From: Adenophora triphylla var. japonica
Taxonomy: Eukaryota > Streptophyta > Magnoliopsida > Asterales > Campanulaceae
Reading direction: 5' to 3'
Length of the DNA stretch: 64,000 nt
NCBI GenBank assembly: GCA_022495995.1
Contig: JAFEMH010000979.1
Coordinates: forward strand, 434,001-498,000
In this document: positions 55,897 through 64,000 of the stretch, piece by piece
Layout: every line of letters begins with the position of its first letter
How positions within the stretch are numbered: the first letter of the stretch is position 1
The notes under the pieces: generated by a model
What the model saw: only the letters and a program-made list of their open reading frames with translations
Databases searched by the model: none
Told to the model about the DNA's origin: nothing
Program-made: the position numbers and the translations under genes

Positions 55897-58026
55897 TCAC
55901 TCCCCCTTAAAGAAAATTCGTCCCGAATTTTGAAAAGAAAACTTACTTGGATTTTCAAACAACCACGGGTATTTCGCTCTCATCTCCGACTCTAGCTCCC
56001 ACGTCGCTTCCTCAACGGTGTGGTTCTTCCAAAGAACCTTCACTATCGGAATACTCTTAGACCTCAACTCCTTAACTTGAAACTCTAGGACTCTCAAGGG
56101 TTCCTCAACATAAGACATGTCCGCTTGGACATCATCGGGGGGAGAACTCAAGATGTGGGAAGGATCATGACAATACTTCCTCAACATCGAGACATGGAAG
56201 ACATCATGAAGTAAGGAAAGAGACGGAGGCAATGCCAACCGGTAAGCCAAATCCCCAACCTTTTCTAAGATCTCAAACGGACCAACGAACCTCGGAGCCA
56301 ATTTACCCTTATTACCAAACCTTTTGATCCCCGTCCTCGGAGAGACCTTCAAGAACACAAAGTCACCAACTTGAAAAGATAAATCCCGTCTTCTATTGTC
56401 GGCGTAGCTTTTCTGTCTACTCTGAGCCGTCTTCAATCTATCCCGAATCACCTTGATCTTTTCCGTAGAATCTCGAACCAAATCCGGGCCCCAAAGTCTC
56501 GCTTCACCAACCTCGTCCCAACACATCGGAGATCGACACTTCCTACCATATAACGCTTCATACGGAGCCATCTCAATACTAGACTGATAACTGTTGTTAT
56601 AGGCAAACTCCACTAAAGGTAGATGATCCTCCCATGATAATTGGAAATCCATCACACAAGCTCGTAACATATCCTCAAGTATCTGAATAGTTCTCTCTGA
56701 CTGACCGTCGGTTTGAGGATGAAACGCAGTACTGAAACACAATTTAGAACCCAAGGCTTCATGCAATGCTCTCCAAAATCTAGATGTAAACCTCGAATCT
56801 CTGTCGGAAACAATACTAACCGGAACCCCGTGAAGTCTCACAATCTCCTTCATATACAACTGAGCTAACTTCTCTAACGAAAACTTGGTTGATACCGGAA
56901 GAAAATGAGCCGACTTCGTCAACCGATCCACAATAACCCATATGGCATCCATCTTCTTCGCGGTGAGAGGTAAACCCGAAACAAAATCCATCGAGATCCC
57001 TTCCCATTTCCACTCCGGAATATCTAATGGTTGAAGTAGTCCCGCCGGTCTTTGATGTTCTGCCTTAATCTGTTGACAAGTTAAACACTTAGATACATAA
57101 TCCGCTATTTCCCTCTTCATACCATTCCACCAATACCCACGCTTCAAATCTTGATACATTTTAGTACTACCCGGATGAATCGCAAACTTGGACTTATGGC
57201 CATCCTCTAAGACACGCTTCTTGATTTCCGGCGATGAAGGAACGCAAATTCTCCTTTGGAAAGTTAAAATCCCATCTCTATTCAAAGCAAATTCCCCGGC
57301 TTTCCCATCTTGTACTTGATCTAATATTTTCTTCAATTCCGGATCACCTTGTTGAGCTTCTTTCAAATCTCCATACAATGTCGGAACGGCTCTAACATTC
57401 GCAATAATTACCTCACTCTTCAATTCTCGAGAACTCAAAGCTGTCACATACGCCTTTCGGCTAATCGCATCCGCCACTACATTGGCCTTTCCCGGGTGAT
57501 AGGAAATGACACAATCAAAATCCTTCAAGAACTCAAGCCATCTCCTTTGTCGGTTGTTCAACTCCTTTTGGGTAAACAAGTATTTCAAACTCTTATGATC
57601 GGTGAAAATCTCAAACTTCGCCCCATAAAGGTAGTGCTTCCACTTATGCAACGCAAATACAATCGCCGCCAATTCCATATCATGAGTAGGATAATTCTGT
57701 TCCGCCGGTGATAACTTCCTAGAGGCATACGCAATAACTTTCCCATTCTGCATGAGGACACAACCCAAACCCGCCTTCGAGGCATCACTATAGATCACGA
57801 AATTCTCACAACCATCCGGAAGGGTAAGAACAGGAGCCGTCGTCAACCTCTTCTTCAATTCATTAAAACTTTCCTCACACTTGGAATCCCATACAAACGA
57901 TACATCCTTCCGAGTCAACCTCGTCAACGGAGTAGCAATCCGAGAAAACCCCTCAATGAACCTCCGATAATACCCCGCCAAACCAAGGAAACTACGAACC
58001 TCGATTCTGCCGAAGGTTGCTTCCAA
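55897..58026 (-). pseudogene. Tekay unit B: RT C-terminal part, RNase H, integrase, chromodomain (709-codon open frame)
   Basis: This is the longest open frame in the window. It covers [15 protein letters not shown], RNase H ([14 protein letters not shown]), H2C2 (HPGSTKMYQ with CLTCQQIK), a complete integrase core ([44 protein letters not shown]), the [10 protein letters not shown] module and the chromodomain-like [16 protein letters not shown]. All integrase catalytic positions (D, D, E) appear present. It is separated from the upstream RT by one frame change near 58,012 (GATTCTGCC against GTTACAGTC in unit A). Confidence 0.93.
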
Positions 58027-59210
58027 TTAACCACGGCTTCAATCTTTGAAGGGTCCACGGAAATCCCCGAACTCGACACAACATGCCCCAAGAAAGAAAC
58101 CTGCTCAAGCCAAAACTCACACTTACTGAACTTGGCGTACAACTGCTTCTCACGAAGAACTGACAAAACAATCCTCAAATGATTTTCGTGCTCTTCCCGG
58201 GACTTAGAATACACAAGGATATCATCAATGAAGACCACCACGAAGCTATCAAGATAAGGCTTGAAGACACGGTTCATCATATCCATAAACACGGCTGGAG
58301 CATTAGTCAACCCAAACGGCATCACAACAAACTCATAATGACCATATCTAGTCCGGAAAGCTGTCTTAGCAATATCATCCGGTCTAATCTTCAACTGATG
58401 GTATCCGCTTCTCAAATCAAGCTTTGAGTAGATAACGGAACCTTGGAGTTGGTCAAACAAATCATCTATGTGCGGAAGAGGATATTTATTCTTAATGGTG
58501 GCTTGGTTCAACAAACGATAGTCAATACACAATCGTAAGGTACCATCCTTCTTCCTAACAAATAAGACCGGTGCTCCCCACGGAGACACACTAGGACGAA
58601 TAAAACCTCGGTCTAACAATTCTTGCAATTGGACCTTCAACTCTTTTAACTCGGCCGGAGCCATTCTATAGGGTGCTTTAGAGATAGGGGCGGTACCGGG
58701 CACTAAGTCAATACAAAACTCGACCTCACGATCCGGAGGCATAGAGTACTCACTAGAGAACACATCACTAAACTCATTCACAACCGGAACATGAGCTAAC
58801 TCGGAAGACTTCTTATTGGAATCTACCACATAAGCTAAGTAACCCGCACACCCCTTAGATAGCATCTTTCTAGCTTTTAAGGCAGAAATAACATGTAAAC
58901 CGAACATAGATTTATCGGCATCAAATATAAATGTAGGCACATCGTGCATAGCAAATGAGACTCGCTTCCTACGACAGTCTACCAAAGCATGGCACCGACT
59001 CAACCAATCCATCCCAAGGATCACATCAAAATCACGGATTGGTAACTCGACCAAATCCACCGGCAATACATGCCCACATATAGTCACATCACAACCACGA
59101 TATATCGTAGAAGATGCAAGGCACTCTCCCATAGGAGTAGAGACCTCTAACACATAAGGCATAGATTCAGTGCAAAATATGCAATGAGAATGCAAAATGA
59201 GATGCCACAA
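57924..59210 (-). pseudogene. Tekay unit B: protease C-terminal part and RT
   Basis: The open frame of 428 codons begins just after the protease active site. It includes [36 protein letters not shown] and the RT with [27 protein letters not shown] and [11 protein letters not shown]. The frame ends at the change near 58,012. The protease active site itself (about 59,230) is in the broken part. Confidence 0.92.
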
Positions 59211-59215
59211 ATGAA

Positions 59216-60354
59216 TGGGAAGAACCGGGATCTATAAGAATGCGGGCCTTAACTCCCGAGACAGAACTATACCTCTAATGACAAAGCATTGGGATCGACC
59301 TCTCCTCGACCCAAAGCGAACACTCGACCTTGCACCTTATCTTTAGGTTTCCCATCAACATCTCTCTTCACACCACTACCTTGTCCTCCAAAACCGCACC
59401 CGTCGCTTGCTTATTCTCAGTAACTTGGGGCAATTCCTCCTAAAATGGCTCGACCCACACTCCAAACACTTTCCTTGTTTGCTCCAACACTTGTCCTCCG
59501 AATGCCCTAGCTTCTTGCAAAACCCACATGTTGTTCCAAACCGACTCGGAGTCGCACGATTTACCAGTCGCCACATTTCCTCCTCGATTTGCTCCCGAGT
59601 AAATGTCCTCGGCCGCACCCTATTCTCGTCCCGAACCTTGACCTTGGAATCTATTCTTGTTTCCACCTTCATTCTTACCACGATGCTCCTCTATGTCATT
59701 CTCAATCCGATACGCCATATTCACCGCCGCTTGGAAGTTGGCGAAGTTATGCGTCAATAATCGCTTCCGAACTCAACCCTTAAACCCTTCACAAACCGGT
59801 AGACTCGCCTCTCCTCATCTCGGCACCAAATGAGGACAATATCGGGCCAATTTCGTGAACTTTGCCGAATACCGCGCTATCGTCATGGTCCCTTGCTCCA
59901 GCTTCGTAAACTCGCCTTCCTTCTTGTCTCTAGTGACCATCGGTACAAAGTGAACCCGAACTTGCGTGTGAAGTTCTCCCAAGTCTCGTGGTGTCAAATC
60001 CCGGTCCCAACCATCCTTCACTACTTGCCACCAAAGGTTCGCAGTCCTTCCAACTTGAAAACGGCGCATCTCACCTTCTCCGCATCCGTACTCTCCATAG
60101 CCGCAAAATCTTATTCATAGCCTCAAGCCACCTCTCGCCTTCACCGGATCCGGATCTCCGTTGAAGCTAGGAGGAGACATCTTCACGAACTTCTCCAAAC
60201 CATGTTGCCCTTGCCTCGCCTTGATTCTCGATTCAAATTCCGATTCCGAGTTGCCATATGCCGAAGAAACCCTCGGAACATATCCATCATCTCGGCATTC
60301 GGATTACCAACACCACCCAAACCCGCATTCTCGATCACCATCATTTCCCGCCAT
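59216..60354 (-). pseudogene. Tekay unit B: gag, heavily frameshifted
   Basis: The start is equivalent to unit A at the ATG at 60,354. The same knuckles are visible (CGFCKKLGHSEDKCW; the second is shortened to CLECGSSHFRRNC). Almost every difference from unit A gag falls where unit A has CTG or CAG (for example GATTCTGATTC against GATTCTCGATTC), which breaks the frame repeatedly. Confidence 0.85.
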
Positions 60355-60450
60355 AACAACAAACTCCCGCATTAAACACTCGACGTCGCTATCACACACT
60401 CTCACTCGCCTAGACTCTACCCGAGAATTCTAACCGAGCTCGATACCAAC

Positions 60451-62648
60451 CGCGAGGACCCCGACCCGAACCTACACGTGTCCCGAGTTGGAGCGTCCTC
60501 AGACTAACCCAAATATCACTAACTTTTAAAACTTTTAATTAAACTTCCAAATAAAAACATCATTAGCATTTCCATTTCAAACACAACTCCACTACTCTCC
60601 ACACCGGAGGAAGAGTGGACCGACTTTGAAAATACTTAAACTGTTTAGTTACAAAAGATATTGGTTTTAACGTAGAAATGTAAAGTTTATAATTACAAAC
60701 TCCCAAAAGGAAGTATAACAAAATACTTTCTACGCCAACCTAACGTACCCCGACAATACCCCAAAAGCTCATCGCAACTCCTTTCCGTCCTTACTTGGCC
60801 GGTCCTCCTGCCTCGGGATCTAAAACATTAAAGGGAGAGGGGTGAGAATAAATCTCAAAGAAGCTATTATGAATGCAAAGAATATGCCAAATAAATGCAA
60901 CATATAACAAGTTGCACGTAACACATTGGAAAAGCTATAAACACATTCCATTACCTTGGTTTACCTTTTCCCGTCTGAACAGTAGTCGTACAACATTGGG
61001 TATAATAATACTCCAATTATACAGTGAGCTGCTTAAGCAATACTCACGTCTTATAAGACCCGTTTTTCAGTGGAACCAAACAAGACAAGAGCAACTCTGT
61101 AAGGCTTTTGGCTCAATACAGACGCTATAACCCCAACCCGCGGCCACGGAGGGGACGGTCACGTATATAACATAATCCGATCACATTAGGTCACACTTCC
61201 ATAATTGACCGTATTATGTTATACCCCAACGTCACCGACTCACACATATCAAGCACATAATAGATACTTGAATAAAATCCACAAAAGGGATAACAATATA
61301 TCAACATGGTAAAATATACTCATGTTCAACCAATATCATAGTGCAACATTTAATTAACACACTATGCATAATACTACAATGTATATGAACTCAATGTAAG
61401 CAAGGAAGTAGCATCAATCCATCCTACATGGTCATTATACAATAATACATAGCCTCTTTAAGGGTCTAAGTTGAATCTACCAAGTGGGATCATAATTGTC
61501 TAGTTACCAAACTAGGTTAGCTAACGTTTTCCAAACAACATTTAAGGTACTTCTACTATTCCATTTTGATCACTTAGAATATCATGGTGAAGCCAGAGTA
61601 TTCTACTTTAATCTAGGTTAAAGAGATTTCATTTTGGTTCGAGTTTGATTAGGTTTGGACAGCTCTAAAGTTGATATCTTGAAACCGTGACAGGCACGAC
61701 TCGTCCCCAGGGCACGACTCGTGCCCATGTGAACCCCTCTCGAACCTCGGCGTCCCCTAAAGGTCACGACTTCCTTCGTCCAAGGGACGACTCGTCCTCA
61801 CTTTAATTTGTAAAAACAAGAAGAATAACAACAATACCTCAAAATCCCAAGGATCCAACCAAAAGCATTCTAAGTTATAAATAAAAAGGGACATTTCCAA
61901 CTTTGTTAACTTCAATCTACCCATTTAACTCCATGAAACCATGTCTTAAACCTAGATCAATTCAACTTCCATAAACCATAATATTTCTATAAACCCAACA
62001 AAGCTCTCAATCAACACATTCAAGAGAACAAACACAATAACATTTATTTTCATGATCATTCAAAGAAAGAAAGGTCATAATAACTCACCTTTGGCAAAAC
62101 AAGATGAAATGGAGCTTTTCTTGGCTTGATCAACTCCTTGAGGTGTTCTACTCACAAAAGGACACTTAGATTTTCAAATGGACAAGAAATGATCTTGGTA
62201 GAAGTGTAGGAGAGGGAGGCTTTCATAAGAACTCTCCCATGGAGAATGTAGAGGAAAGTATGAAGGAATGATGGAGGAGGGAGAAGTGTGTGGGAGGTGT
62301 AAGATAGGTATGGGGAGGTAAGGCTTGCTTTGACTTTAGGGCTCTAGGTTGAGGGAGTAAGAGGAAGGGAAAATGGCCCCCCCTTCACCCAAGGCTTTCA
62401 CAATTTAACTAACCATCACCCAATTTATTTATTTATTTATCCAATTTATTTATTTACCCAATTTATTTATTTACCCAATTTATTTATTTACTATGTTTAT
62501 ACTTTTCTTAGAACACAAAATTATTTTATTATCATTTATCCTATCATGTGAAATCAAATATATAAAAATGGACACATAATATTAACAATAAAAATAAAAG
62601 CACACAATTGTGATATTAAAATTAGGGCCTAGGGTTAGGGTCGTTACA
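60451..62648 (-). repeat. Tekay LTR C (2198 bp), 5' end of the array
   Basis: Co-linear with LTRs A and B. Its inner edge reads CGCGAGGACC where A and B have TGTGAGGACC, and the adjacent PBS reads CTCGATACCAA where unit A has CTCTGATACCAA, both at CTG positions. The outer edge GTTACA borders GGGTG. Confidence 0.95.
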
Positions 62649-63300
62649 GGGTGGGTGGGTGGGTGGTTGGATTGGGGGGTGGAGGGGGAGGGCGGGGTAT
62701 GCAAAAAAATATTCGTGGGGGGTGGTGGGTGGGTGGGTGGCCGGATTGGGGAGGAGGGGAGGGCGGGGTATGCAAAAAAATCGTGGGGGTGGGAGGGTGG
62801 CTGGATTGAGGGGAGGGGGTAGGGCGGGGTATGCAAAAAAAAAAAATTAAATTCGTGGGGGGTGGGTGGGGGTGGGTGGGTGGCCGGATTGGGGGAGTGG
62901 GATAGGGCATATGCAGAAAAAAAAAATCGTGGGGGGTGGGGGTGGCTGGATTGGGGGGAGGGTAGGGCAGGGGTATGCAAAAAAATAAATAAATTAAATT
63001 CGTGGGGGGTAGGTGGGTGAATTGGGGGAGGGGGTAGGGCAGGTATGCAAAAAAAAAAAAATTCGTGGTGGGGGTGGGCCGGATTGGGGGAGGGGGTAGA
63101 GGCGGGGGTATGCAAAAAAAAAAATTAAATTCGTGGGGGTGGGTGGCTGGCTGGCTGGATTGGGGGGAGGGCAGGGGTATGCAAAAAAAAAAATTGTGGG
63201 GGGGTAGGGCAGGGGTATGCAAAAAAAAAAAAAAAAAATCGTGGGAGGGGGGTGGGTGTGTGGGGTGGGGGCTGGGACTGGATTGGTGGGGGGTAGGTGG
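62649..63300. repeat. G-rich minisatellite, right part
   Basis: About nine units of roughly 60-75 bp: TCGTGGGGGGTGGG, GGCCGGATTGGGGG, AGGGCGGGGTATGCAAAA, then A8-A19 and often TTAAAT. It continues the array on the left of the Tekay insertion. Pro-rich antisense ORFs here are artefacts of the repeat. Confidence 0.9.
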
Positions 63301-63529
63301 GAATATTTTGGTCAAAAAAAAATTTTTTTTTTCCATTCCCTAAGAAATTGAACATTTCATCAATTTTATGATGGAATGATAAATTCCTTTATTTGAAGGA
63401 ATTAAGCATTCCAATGAAAAGGATATTTTAAAAAGAATGAACCAAACATGAGAATGGAATTGGTCAAAGAGAATTTACCATTCCATTCCCCCACTTTCCT
63501 ATGAACCAAACGCCCCCTTATATTTTTTA

Positions 63530-63871
63530 GGCTCCGTTTGTTTGTTTGTTTGTTCGAGGGAAAAATATTTTTCATAAAATATTTTCTCAATTTTTTAAAA
63601 ATAAAGTCAACGGAAAATATTTTTCGGTTTCAATGGAAATTGAGCTTGATTTCTAAGGAAAATGACGTTCTTACCTCTACCTAAGGAAGTTGTTTTCCGA
63701 AAAACATTTTCCTCATTTTTCTTTGTTTGTATTGATTTTACCTTTATAGAAAGTTACTTTAATGAAACTACCAAACATCGAAAAATGTTTTCTTAAGATT
63801 CACCAAACATCGGAAAATGTTTTCTGAAAAATATTTTCCGAAAATTATTTTTCGTGAAACAAACGGAGCGT
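63530..63871. mobile_element. hAT-like MITE with GCTCCGTTTGTTT termini
   Basis: The left end GGCTCCGTTTGTTTG and right end AAACAAACGGAGC are inverted repeats. The interior has many GAAAATATTTTTC / GAAAAATATTTTCC inverted motifs. No coding capacity. Superfamily assignment rests on terminal similarity to known hAT-type MITEs and is tentative. Confidence 0.7.
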
Positions 63872-63936
63872 AAGTTTAGAATTCTGCACATTTTTTGTTT
63901 GCTCAAAATAATCATTAGAGAATTGTTATTCACATA

Positions 63937-64000
63937 GTCCCTCCGTCCCATTGACAACTTCACCATTTTGAGTTTGGCACACAAATTAAGGAAAAATGAT
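63937..64000. mobile_element. Left end of another Stowaway-type MITE, cut by the window edge
   Basis: TA followed by GTCCCTCCGTCCCATTGACA, a typical Stowaway start; the other terminus is outside the window. Confidence 0.65.

Larger units (their letters stand above)
46932..62648 (-). mobile_element. Tandem Tekay chromovirus array: LTR-internal-LTR-internal-LTR
   Basis: Three LTRs (46932-49137, 53690-55895, 60451-62648) and two internal regions (49138-53689 and 55896-60450), all on the minus strand, share the middle LTR. The outer edges are flanked by the perfect 5-bp repeat GGGTG (46927-46931 and 62649-62653), so the whole array derives from one insertion. Unequal recombination between LTRs after insertion is the simplest cause. 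Confidence 0.92.
46411..63516. mobile_element. hAT-like MITE with expanded G-rich minisatellite, split by the Tekay array
   Basis: The left end GGCGTTTGGTTCGGTGG (from 46,414) and right end (CCTATGAACCAAACGCC to 63,514) are inverted repeats, and the subterminal parts are also complementary (GAATGGAATTG-type stretches near 46,520 and 63,450). Between them lie G-rich repeats on both sides of the Tekay insertion (46,690-46,931 and 62,649-63,300). There is no transposase. The ends resemble hAT-type MITEs; superfamily and exact boundaries are inferred. Confidence 0.65.

Noticed and set aside
46932..62648. Two independent Tekay insertions next to each other
   Set aside because: Two insertions would give four LTRs or duplications at internal edges; only three LTRs and one outer duplication are present.
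62582..63355. Long Pro-rich minus-strand ORFs
   Set aside because: They are the antisense reading of the G-rich minisatellite; composition is purely repeat-driven and there is no start context or domain.

Overview
The window is repeat-rich nuclear DNA from a flowering plant, probably a eudicot (that last step is inference only). The evidence is a spliced TSJT1-type gene with GT-AG introns, an F-box-associated pseudogene, many Stowaway-type MITEs ending CTCCCTCCGTCCC next to TA, and nested Ty3/gypsy and Ty1/copia LTR retrotransposons. No rRNA, tRNA or CRISPR locus was seen. Cellular genes are confined to the left edge and one small locus near 45-46 kb; most of the rest is transposon.

Layout. 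1-1.1 kb: 5' part of a minus-strand stem-specific TSJT1-like gene (three exons visible, 3' end outside the window). 1.4-1.6 kb: an 18-bp perfect palindrome and a possible first exon on the plus strand. 1.8-2.9 kb: an F-box-associated pseudogene on the minus strand, split by two adjacent Stowaway MITEs. 2.9-3.6 kb: LTR remnant. 3.7-7.1 kb: gene-free DNA with further MITEs (one nested in another) and a tandem repeat. 7.2-7.7 kb: a long inverted repeat with arms of about 207 bp. 7.7-12.0 kb: plus-strand Tat-lineage gypsy element (LTR, gag, protease, start of RT), cut at 12,011 by a plus-strand Tekay-lineage chromovirus (LTR, gag, protease), itself cut at 15,865 by a 17.6-kb Ogre-like Tat element (15,865-33,492). 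The Ogre-like element keeps gag, protease and integrase but has no room for RT-RNase H. Its 8.4-kb 3' region contains probable antisense spliced gene(s) and three minisatellite arrays. 33.5-36.5 kb: decayed minus-strand Tat remnant. 36.5-44.7 kb: near-complete minus-strand copia element with two LTRs. 44.8-46.3 kb: minus-strand two-exon locus of unknown function whose introns hold arrays of ATTTCGTGT/ACACGAAAT stem-loops. 46.4-63.5 kb: a hAT-like MITE with an expanded G-rich minisatellite, into which a Tekay element inserted and became a tandem LTR-internal-LTR-internal-LTR array (46,932-62,648) flanked by one perfect 5-bp duplication, GGGTG. 63.5-64 kb: another hAT-like MITE and the first bases of a Stowaway MITE.

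How it fits together. The window records successive insertions: Tat, then Tekay, then Ogre-like on the left; MITE, then Tekay, then LTR-LTR recombination on the right. Two themes stand out. First, LTRs of different families each carry repeated short CpG-containing palindromic or near-palindromic motifs (GGTCCGTACGGACC, GGGCGGTCGCCC, GGGCACGACTCGTGCCC, and TATGTCGCGCG in copia). Second, near-identical Tekay copies differ mainly at CAG/CTG triplets, which looks like a sequencing or consensus artefact at methylated CHG sites. Many frameshifts in the transposon ORFs may therefore not be biological. All coordinates and domain calls come from reading the sequence; no database search was run.
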